DNA of 64,000 nt from Myrica gale (Eukaryota; Streptophyta; Magnoliopsida; Fagales; Myricaceae), in contig OZ005616.1 in assembly GCA_963930655.1 (NCBI GenBank), positions 10,010,001 through 10,074,000 on the forward strand, written 5' to 3'. Positions 1 through 13,000 of this stretch are shown piece after piece. A program made the translations under genes and the position numbers. Position 1 is the first letter of the stretch. Every line of letters begins with the position of its first letter. The notes beneath the pieces were generated by a model. The model saw only the letters and a list, made by a program, of their open reading frames with translations. It did no database searches and was not told the DNA's origin.

Positions 1-106
1 TATTTGTTCTTTGAAAGATATGGTATGTCCTTTAGGCGAGTGCTAATAATGTTTGAACTTCATTGTTGCCTCTAATCGGAAATAAATTGAATGTGATGTT
101 GTGCAG

Positions 107-1049
107 GGTGCAGCTGGGTGAGTGCCTCAAGACGATTATCCACGCTGATTACCCTGAACAATGGCCACGCCTTTTGGACTGGGTGAAGCATAACTTACAA
201 GACCAACAAGTCTATGGAGCTTTGTATGTGTTGCGGATTCTTGCTAGAAAATACGAGTATGTTGTATCTTTCATCTCGCTCTCAGTTACATTCCTTTCCT
301 TGCTCACAATTTAAAATTCACTAGTCAGAATTGGGCGTTAGAGATAATACAGACCGTGTTATCTTCCCTTAAAATGGCTTGTATCGTTTTTCATTTCCCC
401 TAGTGTTAAAATTGTTTGGTTCCTTCTTCAATTCAGATAGAAGGGCGAGTAGATATGCACTAGTAGACATCATGTAGTAGATTTCCAGAATTAGGATTTA
501 ATTGAACTTTTAACATACAACAATTAGGATTTATGTATATGTCAATGGTGACTATTTGCTTAGTCACATGTTAGGCTTGCAATCAATGGGGGCATAACTA
601 CTTTGTTTATTTCCGTATGTATCCTCAACTTTTTCTCTCCTTTCCCCTTTTCATTTTCTCTATTTGCTTTCTGATTTCTGATTGTCAATGAGCTATTGGT
701 ATGTAAATGCATATCCCGAGGCATGTTTTTTAATTTTTTTGTGGTTTCCTGGATACTGAGAAAAATGGCCTGTATATGAAAAGGATAGAATACTGTTGCT
801 TCCAATAACTCTGTTTTTCCTTTTTTCTTTGTTGCAAAGACTTAGAGATGCCTATCTTAAAAAAGATGATAAAGCCTGTTGCAAGTGAAAAGAGTATGAA
901 AGCGTGAACTTGTCACATGTCCATCTTCACAGTTTCAGGCCTAAAGCTTGTCTTTTGATTCAATTAAGCATGAGAATCCCCCCCTTGCTCGATCCAAAAA
1001 AAAAACCTTTTGAGTGCGTTGAAGTTTTTATGTTCCTCTGTTGTAATAA

Positions 1050-1085
<36 letters not shown>

Positions 1086-4000
1086 TTTAACGTTAATCGT
1101 ACAGGAAGCTTTCAGATTTGGCATTCTTGTATTTTATAGTTATTTCTGTTCATGAGTTCTCAAGAATCTTTTGTATATTCCTCTACTTGATTGACAAACA
1201 GCTTAGTGAACAAAAAGTCCCTACATTTGAGTGGTGCAAGTGAGCATGGGAGTAATATAATTACTCAATAGCATTCTGGGAAATAATTATACATTTTGAT
1301 GTATGCTGACATTTAGATCAATTCCGGTTACTAATATATTACCTGATTGTGAAGGAACTCTATGTCATAATTTGTCACATTGAAGTATCTTTCCTTTCCG
1401 TACATACAGGATGAACTTGTGTTCATGTCAATATTGTTTTTACAGTAATTTATTTCATTCTTTTATGTACTTAGATTCAAGTCTGATGAGGAGAGATCAC
1501 CGGTTTATCACATCGTCGAGGAGACATTCCCTCATCTGCTCAATATATACAACAGGCTTGTCCAGATTCCCAACCCAGCGCTGGATGTAGCGGATTTGAT
1601 CAAGCTAATTTGTAAAATATTTTGGTCATCCATATATGTAAGTTGGTTGAGATAGAAAGTTTTGCATTCTACCTTCTATGTATGGATTATTATTCTAGGT
1701 GTTGATTTGACGGGGTATTGATATTCCCTTGTCATGTCGAGCATAACTTCATTTTTCCTTTTAGTGCATGTTTGTCGAGACTTTGTTGCAGTTACGATGC
1801 TGCTGATGCAAGATTATCCAGAGATTGTTTTCTTTAATTTTTCTTTTGACACCCTAACTTACAGGGAGAAGCTGATTTGATGTGTATTGCCATCTGCTTT
1901 ATTTCGAGAATTTAAAAAGTTTTCTGGCTTTGAAAATATTAGTGTCTGGGCGCTGATTCATCTTTCCAAATGAAGTGGGTTTTCACAAAGTGTTGATTTT
2001 TCCTTTTTCGTATTTTAACTTTCTTCTTACCCTTCTTTTTATTCTTTCATGTCGCCATTGAGTGTAAATCTTGGTGGTGTTTGTTTGCTGAAATGTTGGC
2101 ACCCCAAAATTTCGGGCTTGATTAATAAAACTACAAAATAATCTCTCTCTTCCTATCAAATAATTCTTTTTCATTATAATATTCATCCAAATCTTTTATC
2201 TCTTCACTTTTTCACCAACTCCCATAAATTATTCACTTTTTCACCAACCCCAATACCCCAAAATTTTCACCACCCCAAAATTTCCACAAACAAACACCAC
2301 CCTTGTCTGCCTTCTTCCTTTATTTAGCATGACTTTGATATATTGCTTTGTTTTGCTGTTTGTTCTTTCCAGTTGGAGATTCCAAAGCAGCTCCTTGATC
2401 CACATGTGTTCAATGCTTGGATGATTCTCTTCCTAAATGTATTGGAAAGGCCTGTCCCCTTGGAAGGGCAGCCTGCTGACCCTGAAATGAGGAAAACATG
2501 GGGGTGGTGGAAGGTCAAGAAATGGACAATTCACATTTTAAATAGATTATACACTAGGTAAATCTCTAGATTTGAAACATGTCAATAGAAATAAGACTGA
2601 GCCTTTGGGCAAGAGGTATTCTGACTTGTTTTTGTCATCAAAATATTATGTTTTACAGGTTTGGCGATTTGAAACTTCAAAACCCAGAAAATAAAGCTTT
2701 TGCTCAAATGTTTCAGAAGAGTTATGCAGGAAAGATTTTGGAGTGTCACTTAAATTTGCTGAATGTGGTTCGTGTTGGTGGATATTTACCTGACAGAGTT
2801 ATCAATCTCATTCTTCAATACCTAAGCAACAGGTTGCTTTACACTTGTCTGTTTTTGAGGATAAATTTTGCATGTATCAGTTTCTTTTCTATCCTTTTCT
2901 CTTAAGAATCATCTTATTCATTCTATTTTCTTATCAGCTGTATAACCTGTTTCTTCTTCTGGTTATTAGAAAATGTGAATATTGAATATCACTTTATGGA
3001 TCATATGACATAGGCTTGTAATGGTCCCAGGAAGCTAAATGAAAGTGTTAACTCATTTTTCACTGGGTACTTGGTACCTTCCTCTAGCCCCTCCCCCAGT
3101 CTTCTCTTGGATTTCACTTTTATTCTTCATTGGATTTTAAGGCTACAGAAGAAACATCTTTTGTTTTTCCAATCCGCTCTTTGATAGTTGACAGTGTGTA
3201 ATATCTCTTGACTAACCAACTTCTGGGATAACATGAAAGAGGTCATCCTCTAACTTTTTAAGACTAGGTCGTGACCACAAAAGCCCTTACATGTGCAGTC
3301 AATATTTGAGAAAGGGATTTTCATAGAGTTAGAGAGCAAATATGAAAAGTAAGGAATTGATAAATATTTGACTGGATTGCAACGTACTTAATGTTACATA
3401 AGAATTGCGTCTCGTGTGAAATTAAACTCTAAAGAGTCCAGAAATGTTAAACAAGTATAGGATCAATCTTTAAAATTCAAAAATCTCGTTTCTAATAATT
3501 TGATACGTATGTACACATTGTGGGGCGTGATACTGGATATGCTTTGGGGCTGTAGGACTCATTCAGTTAGATCTTTCTTTCTCTAAAGCAATTATCGTAA
3601 AGAATCCTGATCATTGTGGCGTTCACTCGAGTAAATTTAGTTAATGGAACATAAGTTTTGAACAGAACCATCAATTCGACTCTGGGTGTTGGGGATAAGA
3701 TTGCTTGCATGTCACTGTGAAAGTCATCGTAGGTTGACATAGTTATTACATTGAACTCCTTTGGGCAGAGGGAATTTGGGCACTTGCCTGTGTTATGAGA
3801 AGAACAAGAAGCTACGCTTTATTGATGATTTGATCGCATGCAATTGTAGTTGGCTAGTTGTAACAAAGTATGCAATTAAAGCTGAAAAAACTTTGTTTGT
3901 TTTGAGGTATGGTTGGATCCTAGCAATGTCTGACTTTTTTTGAACATAAGGTAACTGAACTTCTCATATATGCAGTATCTCGAAGAACAGTATGTATAGT

Positions 4001-7000
4001 CTGCTCCAATCTCGACTGGATACTCTTCTTTTTGAGATAGTTTTTCCCCTGATGTGCTTCAATGACAATGATCAAAAGCTTTGGGATGAAGACCCACATG
4101 AGTATGTGAGGAAGGGTTATGGTATGTTCCCTAGATCTAAGTGTATTACTTTAAAGACCTTGAATCGTTGGAGGTGATTTAGTACTTATCTTGGTTGGCT
4201 GCAGATATCATTGAAGATTTATACAGCCCGAGGACTGCTGCCATGGATTTTGTCAGTGAGTTGGTTAGAAAACGTGGAAAAGAAAATCTTCAAAAGTTTA
4301 TTCAATTCATTGTCGAAATTTTCAAGAGGTATACATTTGTTTCTTCTTTTCATTGTTCAAGTTATTTCATTTCAGCGTACCATGTGTGTACCAAATAATT
4401 GGGTGTCCTTGTTTTTGTTTCCTCGTCCAGTTATGATGAAGCACCAGGAGAGTACAAACCCTATAGACAGAAAGATGGTGCTCTTCTTGCTATTGGAGCA
4501 CTTTGTGATAAATTGAAGCAAATGGAACCTTACAAGTCCCAACTTGAGCCTATGTTGGTGCAACATGTTTTTCCTGAGTTCAGTAGTCCTGTTGGACATC
4601 TTAGGGCCAAGGTTTGTTGGCTTAAATTATCTTCTTTTTGTTTATATGTGTGCAATTTAGCTACTTCTTAGTTTACATGTTGCAGTGTGTTCTGATGTTG
4701 GCCTTTCTTCTTCGAACATTGGCTTAGAGTGAAGCAAGTCTTGGATACCAATTTTTTTTGGCCAATTTCAAATTCCCCAATTACCAGTTTTATTTTCAAT
4801 TGGATATATTTTTTTCAACAGGGGGTCTGGAACTTGCATTTATTTTGATTAGTGTTGTTTTGCCATTCAATCTGTTGGACAATTGTGTTTACTGCATTGT
4901 TATATTTGCTGCCTCCGGACAATAGTTTATTCTCTTGAGTTTTGTTCTGGGTATTAGGCGGCATGGGTCGCAGGACAGTACGCCCATATAAACTTCTCGG
5001 ACCAGAACAATTTCCGTAAGGCTTTGCAAAGTGTAGTGTCTGGGATGCGGGATCCAGAACTTCCAGTACGTGTTGATTCTGTTTTTGCATTGCGCTCTTT
5101 TGTTGAAGCTTGCAGAGGTATACATATGTACACTTTATGTTCAAAAGTTTGTGTTTCTATATTTAATCTTTATTTCTCCATTGGTTTAGATATTGGCTGC
5201 CTGATAAAATCAATTTGTTCACTATGTAGATTTGAACGAAATTCGTCCAATTCTTCCTCAACTCCTTGATGGTATGTTGTTTGTGGAACTCTGCAAAGTG
5301 CTGTTAACAATGCGACTTACTCAATCAGAGATGTAAAACATATTTTTTTTCTTCATCCAGAGTTCTTTAAACTTATGAATGAGGTTGAGAATGAGGATCT
5401 CGTATTCACTTTGGAGACTATAGTGGATAAGTTTGGGGAGGAAATGGCACCGTATGCTCTTGGGTTATGCCAAAATTTGGTAATATTTGTTGTCACTTTT
5501 ATTGAATTTACATGTCTTCAGGAGTGCCTGATGGTTCCCCTTTTCCACCCCCCCACCTTTTCTCTCTTTTTCCTCTTAAAAACAGGCTGCTGCGTTTTGG
5601 AGGTGTATGAACACTGCTGAAGCTGACGAGGAAGTTGATGATCCTGGTGCTTTGGCTGCTGTTGGTTGTTTACGTGCCATTAGTACGATTCTTGAATCAG
5701 TGAGCAGGCTTCCTCAACTTTTTGTCCAAATCGAGCCAACTTTACTTCCTATAATGCGGAGAATGTTGACAAGTGATGGTCAAGGTGTGTGTGCATTATG
5801 CTTTAATTTTTGGCTTCTTTTTGTCATGGTTTTTCCTATCCTTTTCTTCTCTTCGGAATTCATTGTCTCCTGCTATATTTTTATGTTGCTTAACATCATT
5901 GAGTGGGTCTTGTAGACGTTGCTGCCAATTGCTCTCAATAGTATCTAGGTCGATCATGTATTAGGTTTTCTGCAAAAGCTAGTCTATAGGTTTTGGGACT
6001 TCTTAGTGGGCTTCATTTCAACATTGATTCTTTACCATCTTGAAAGATTTCAGCAGGCTGCTGTATGAAGGATCAGTTTCAGTGCCATTTCGTATATGGA
6101 CTTGTAAAGGGTTCAAGTTTCCTGTCTCTTAAAAAACACATGCAAAATTGATGAGCCTGTTTGTGAGCTTAGACAACCAGCAGAATTGTTTAAACATGTG
6201 GAGGAGCTCTGCCATCCTCATCTTGGCAACTTTGTTAGAAGCCTCACCCCCAGGGGTTTGGTCTAGTGGTAAGGCAATGACTTGGGTTCTCACATGTCCC
6301 AAGTTCGAGCCCCAACACCGCCATTATCGCCCTTGACTTATCTGGGGTGTGTTGGGTGGGGTCCTGACACATGCCCCCAGGTTGGCTTGTAGGGCCGGGT
6401 ACACGAAGTGGCCCGACCTTGGGAGCTCCTGGGTTATAAAAAAAAAACTTTGTTAGAAGCCTCAATACCATGATTTAATGTTTATTTGCTAAACAAGTGT
6501 AAAGTGTCGTGCAATTTGCTCATTCATGACAAACTTGGAAGCGTTTATAGAACTTACTGTTTTAGTAATGAAGAATCTAGAAGGCCGAGTGAGGTGATAG
6601 AGTCTCCTGTTCATGATGTCGAGGGAATGGGTCAGCCAAGTGGGTATCCGAGTGAGTGTTTATCGGGTCGGGATGATCGATCTGAGGAAAATAGGGGTGA
6701 TAAAGGTGATGTCCTTTCTATTATTTCTGGGGCGGTAAGTGAAGCCAATGCAGTAGATGTTGAGGGTTGTTTACCCGAACAGGGATTGATGTTGGCTGAC
6801 TCTATCGGTGTGTCCATGGAGGAGGGGGCAATAGTTGTGGGTCCCGGGGAGTGAGGGGGTGTACTTGGAGATGGTAGTGGGTCTTCCGAGCAGTGTTGGG
6901 AGCCTTTGCAGGTGTGCTATCCTAAATCCAAATGGGTATTGAATATGGTGTCCTCGTTTAGGAGAATGGTGGGGGTGTCTTGTGACGGGTATGAAGAGAA

Positions 7001-10000
7001 ATTGATGGCGTTATTTGAAGAGTTGGAACATGATAGAGAGTTTAGAGGTAGAAAGAATACAACTTGTTCGGGGGGGAAGCTGGTGAGGGAAATGAAAGAT
7101 CTAACGTCGTCTATTAATTATGAGGGCCAACAAGGTTCTCGGAATGGTAGAAGAGGAGGGCGGGCTGTAAATGGTTGTTGATGAAGCCTAGAATCTTAAT
7201 TTGGAATGTCCGGGGTCTTAATGACAATGTTAAATGCCATCGGATTGGAAATTTAGTTCAGAGTTGGAAGCCGGACCTGTTATGTTTTTAGGAGACTAAA
7301 CTAAATGATGTTTCATGGGCATTGGTGAGACGTTTATGGGGGGGTCCTCATGTGCGTTGGAGTAGTTTGCCAGCAATAGGTGCTTCAGGTGGTATCTTAA
7401 TTATATGGGACTCTAGAGTGTTGGAGATGGTAGATGTATGTGTTGGGAGTTATTCCCTTTCGGTGCTTTTTAAAAATGTTGAGGATGGATGTGTTTGGGT
7501 TTTTTCGGGAGTTTATGGTCCTAATGATGATTCCCTTCGTAGTTTGTTATGGGATGAGTTGATCGGGGTTTTCTCTTGGTGGAGTGCTCCCTGGTGTATT
7601 GGGGGTGACTTCAATGTTATTCGTTTTCCGGGAGAGAGGTCTGGTGTCGGGGGTTTTGGGCGATACATGCTGGAATTTTCTGATTTTATTTCTGAAATGG
7701 GTTTGGAGGATCCGCCAATGATTGCTGGGTTATTCACGTGGTCGAGTAATCGTTCATCCCAGACTTGGTCAAGGATTGATAGATTTCTTTTCAGCTCAGA
7801 ATGGGAAATGATGTTTCCTGAAGTCATTCAACGTCAATTGCCTCGGATGTATTCTGATCATTTTCCAATTATGTTGGAGAGTGGTCTAGTTGGAACTGGA
7901 AAGAAACCTTTTCGGTTTGAAAATATGTGGTTGAAGGTGGATGGTTTTGTGGATTTTATCCGGGAGAGGTGGGGGAGCTATGCCTATTTTGGGTCCCCTA
8001 GTTTTGTGTTGCATTTAAAATTGAAGGCTTTGAAAGAAGATTTACGAACGTGGAATAAAGAAGTTTTTGGAGATCTCGTAACCCGTAAGAGGGCTTTGTT
8101 GCAGGAATTATCAGTGTTGGATGGGGTAAATGAGGAAGGTGGTTTGGATGTAGAGGGGTCGGCTAGGAAAGTGGTTATTATGAGGGAGTTGGATGAGTTG
8201 ATTGATATGGAAGAAGTGAGTTGGAGGCAAAAATCGAGGGCGTTGTGGTTAAAGGAAGGAGATCGTTGTACCAAATTTTTTCATAGAGTTGCGAACTCTA
8301 ATAGAAAAAATAATGATATTTCTATGCTTGAGGTGGAGGGGGAAATATTGGAGGATCCCGGGGCTATCTCTTCGAAGATTGTTAGTTTTTATTCTAATTT
8401 ATATACTGAGCCTTATCCATGGCGTCCTTTGGATGGTTTGGATTTTGATAGTATTTCGGGGGCGGAGGCTGAGTGGTTAGAAAGACCTTTTGAGGAAGAT
8501 GAGGTGTCAAGGGTAGTGAGAGGTTTCAATGGGGACAAAGCCCCGGGGCCGGATGGTTTTTCTTTAGCATTCTATCAGAGTTGTTGGGAGATTATCAAGG
8601 GCGATGTCATTGCAGTATTTAATGAATTTGCTCGGGATGGTTGATTTGTTCGGAGTTTGAATGCTATGTTTGTTGTGCTTATTCCCAAGAAACCGGGAGC
8701 AATTGAGCTTACAGATTTCCGTCCCATTAGTTTAGTGGGGGGGGGGGATGTATAAAATTCTTGCCAAGGTTTTGGCCGATAGATTGAAGATGGTGTTAGA
8801 CAAGATCGTATCTCCTTCTCAGAACGCTTTTATGGGGGGGAGACAGATTTTGGATTCCGTTTTGATTGCCAATGAATGTATTGATTCTAGGTTGCAAAGG
8901 GGGGAGACAGGAGTATTGTGTAAGTTGGATATTCAGAAAGCTTATGATCATGTAAATTGGAAGTTTTTGATTTATCTATTGAGGAGATGTGGGTTTGGGG
9001 CTAAGTGGTGCAGATGGATAGAATTTTGCATTTCTACGGTTAAATTTTCAGTGCTTGTGAATGGGTCACCAAAAGGTTTTTTTGGCAGTACACGGGGTTT
9101 GAGACAAGGTGATCCGCTATCGCCGTTATTGTTTGTTATCATTATGGAGGCTCTTTCGAAGATGTTGACGAGGGTGGTTTCACTTGGTGTTTTAACGGGC
9201 TTTAAGGTAGGAGCAGATATTGTTGTTTCCCATTTGCTATTTGCTGATGATACCTTGATTTTGTGTGGGAATGAGGAGGATCAGATTCGTAGTCTTCGAT
9301 GCTTGTTGTCATGTTTTGAAGCAGTCTCAGGATTGAAGATCAACCTTGCGAAGTCAGAGGTCATTCCCGTCGGTAATGTTAGTAATGTGCACAGATTGGC
9401 GTCTTTATTGGGTTGTAGGGTGACTTCTTTGCCTATGATTTATCTGGGGCTTCCTTTGGGAGCTCGGTATAAAAGTGTGCAGATTTGGGATGGTATTGTG
9501 GAACGAATGGAAAGGAGGTTGGCGGGATGGAAGCGTATGTATTTATCCAAAGGTGGTCGGATTACTTTGATAAAGTCTACTTTATCGAGTCTTCCTACAT
9601 ATTATTTGTCTCTTTTCCCCCTTCCTAACGTAGTAGCTTTAAGGCTTGAAAAACTTCAACGTGATTTTTTGTGGGGAACCGAAGAAGGACATCATAAGTA
9701 TCATTTACTTAATTGGGAGAAGGTATGTTCTCCTATTCAATATGGTGGTTTGGGACTTTGGAGGTTATCTATGTTTAACATTGCTTTGTTGGGTAAATGG
9801 TTGTGGCGTTTTGGGCAGGAGAGAGATAGAATGTGGAGAAGTGTTATAGCAGATAAGTATGGTGTGCAGGAGGGTGGATGGTGTTCTTTGACACCGAGGG
9901 GGCCTTTTGGGGTGTCTTTTTGGAAACATATTATGAAAGTTTGGCATTCTTTTTCTGCTAATATTCAATATGTGGTGGGTAATGGTCAGAGGCTAAGTTT

Positions 10001-13000
10001 TTGGTCTGATAGGTGGTGTGATGGCAGAATTTTGAGTAGTGATTTTCCGACAGTATTCTCTTTGGCTTCTTGTAAGGATATGATGGTGGCGGAATGCATG
10101 GCGGGTGGATCTACTTCTCTAGTTTGGAATATTCAGTTTGTGAGATCAGCTAATGATTGGGAACTTGAGGAGTTTGCTGCCTTTTTTTCTCTCCTTTATG
10201 AGCAGCGGGTATATCCAAGTAGAGAGGATGAGATGGTGTGGTTGGGTGCTAAGCGTGGTATTTTTTCGGTTAAATCATTCTATGATTATCTCTCTGCTGC
10301 AGTGAATTCTGAGACTTTCCCATGGCGTGGGATTTGGAAGGCTAAGGTTCCTATGCGTGTGTCTTTCTTCGTTTGGGAAGCTACTCATGGGAAAATTTTG
10401 ACAATTTATAATTTGAGAAGAAGGGGTGTGTGTATTACTGAGTGGTGTTATATGTGTAAGGGTGATGGGGAATCTGTAAATCATTTATTATTGCATTGTC
10501 CGGTTGCTAGAGATCTCTGGATGTTTGTTCTTGGTACGTTGAGTGTTCATTGGATTATGCCGGAGAGGGTGGAGGATGTTCTATTTGGTTGGGATAGGAA
10601 ATTTGTGGATTCGTCAGCTACTACAATTTGGAGAATGATTCCGGCGTCAATTTGGTGGTGTATTTGGAGGGAGAGGAATATGAGGTGTTTTGAGGATTCC
10701 TTTAGGTCAATTAGGCTTTTGCAGGGTGATGTTTTTTATTCTTTGTTTCTGTGGTCTAATGCTTTGTTGGGGGGTCGCTTTGTGGATTTCTTAGATTTTC
10801 TTAGCTTTTTTATTTGTATACTTTGAGTGATGTTGGTACAATCTTTGTACTAATCTCTTCTCATTTTTCTTCTTCTTTTATTTATTAATAAAATTGTTCT
10901 TATTCATCAAAAAAAAAAAGTAATGAAGAATCTAGTTTCCAGGGCAATATTTATTATTCTCCAAAAATAGTAGATTAATGAGTTAGTAGATGGTTACATT
11001 GGTTTGGTAGTGAAAGTTGTTGAAGTTTCAAGGTAGTAGTGGTGACTCTCTGGAGGTTCCATATAGGATCAGGTTGTTAGGGTTTTTTTTTTGTGGTCAC
11101 TTGCTAGGAGTTCTTCCTAAGTTTGAGTCTCCTGACTTTGGTATTGCCTCGTGTGATCATCACTTCTCTAGAGTTTAAGTGAGCAGGGACCTGCATAATA
11201 TATCTCTTAAATTATGAAAGCTGAAACGCCTGCAAACAGCAGCTAAATCTCTTCTTCCGTGGCTGTATCAACCATTATGGAAAGTACATAATACAAAGAA
11301 ATATATACAGCACTGTACTCTTGAAAACTATATGCATTACTGAATACTGTGTTCCACCTTTTGTGTCACTTTTGATCATGTAGTCACATGAGAGCAGTAC
11401 ATCAATTGGCTCATCTGAGGCTCTAAGCAGCACACACGGTTCTTCTGTTCTGAAGCTTCTGTGCTCATTGAAACTCAAAGAGGAAATAAAGTTTACTTTC
11501 TTAATACTTCCACTGTTTCAATCAGCTACTGGAATCCTAAATCTGATTTGAAGTCCTTGATTTCTTGATATGACATGCAGATATAACTGCTGCTTCTCTT
11601 TTATAGTTCTATATTACAAATGTTTCATTCCACACTAAGGACCCTTTTCTGGTATATCTGTGCAGAGGTTTTTGAAGAAGTTTTGGAAATTGTGTCATAT
11701 ATGACTTTCTTTTCTCCGACGATATCTATGGATATGTGGAGTCTTTGGCCATTGATGATGGAATCGTTGGCAGATTTTGCTATCGACTACTTTCCCAGTA
11801 TGATTCTCTCTGCTGCTTGTATAGCTGAATATCGAGGAAATTTCATTGCCACTAGTGCCTTTATTTTTTGTTTTATGATTATTCTATTAAGGCAGAGCTC
11901 CTTGTACTTCGTTCGCTATCCTATAATCAACATTTTGTGTACTGTATGACATAAGATTAGAATGAAGCATGTAGGTAATAGTTAATAGGATAATATCCTT
12001 TTTGGGGATCCAACTTTTTTAGGCCGTTCAAGTTAAAGTGATGATTCCCCTTAACTACCCTTAAAAGTTAAAGACTTAAGTGATTTTTTTTTAATAATTG
12101 TTTTGGGTAGAGCATTTTCAAATTTGACCACACTTAACTAATCGAATGGGCTGTTCATGTTGGGACATCTGGAAATTCAAAGAGGACCCATATTTGTGCC
12201 ATGGAGATGGGATTAAATCAACTTTGACTTTGCCCTATGCTTGGTTCTGAAAGCAGTTTTGCACCCAAAATAAAAAAAAATTGATCAATCAATTATTGTG
12301 TCCCTGTTATGTGGATACCGATTCTTTAGTTTGTGTATATTATAAACTAATTTCACCAAAATATCCAGTTTTAATCTGCAAACTCTAATACAAGGGCCTT
12401 TCATGCTTATTCTAAATTTTATCCATATAACCTAAAAAGCTAATAAACCACCACCAGCGCCTGATGGAGTTGGTTCTTGAGTTCCTTGCAGATATGATAC
12501 AAAAAGAACCAAATGTACTGAACGTAATAGAATTGAACCTCTGAGTGAAAATGAACAACTTTTCACTTAATTCACAGTAATGCTTTGGAAATCTCATATA
12601 AACAACTTACATATTGAAGCAGTCCAAGTTGTATTTAGCTTTTAGAACCAATGTCGTTGTATATTACCTTTTTTTGTGCGTTCTCAGAAGTTCTATCTTC
12701 ATGCAGATATTTTGGTTCCTTTAGACAACTACATATCCAGGGGAACTGCACATTTTCTCACTTGTAAAGAACCAGACTACCAGCAAAGCCTTTGGAATAT
12801 GATTTCATCTGTGAGTTTCTTTTTATTGACTATCATTTGTCCTGAAGCCTAACTGTTCAGCAAAATTTTATTTAAATGAGAGAGAGAGATTACATGATTT
12901 TCCATGGCATTGGTATTGTTTTCTTTTTGGCTTCAATCTCACACCTTTCCTCCCCTTTGGCTGATAGGGTCTGTGTATGTGTTGTTTACATTTTGCAGAT

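Larger units (their letters stand above)
6581..10918 (+). mobile_element. L1-type LINE, 5'-truncated, inserted in an importin intron
   Basis: The 17-bp duplication AGTAATGAAGAATCTAG occurs at 6564-6580 and 10919-10935, bracketing 4.34 kb that ends in AATAAAATTG..TTCATC and a poly(A) run. The element therefore has the same orientation as the host gene. It carries the tail of ORF1 (6581-7180) and all of ORF2 (7181-10826). The start at 6581 inside ORF1 shows 5' truncation, typical of target-primed reverse transcription. Its GT-rich sense strand differs from the surrounding intron. Confidence 0.5.

Noticed and set aside
9765-9968. Antisense frames inside the LINE reverse transcriptase
   Set aside because: Reverse-strand shadows of ORF2 with no homology of their own.
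11030-11210. Possible second SINE (GTTTGAGTCTCC resembles a B box)
   Set aside because: No convincing A box, A-tail or target duplication.
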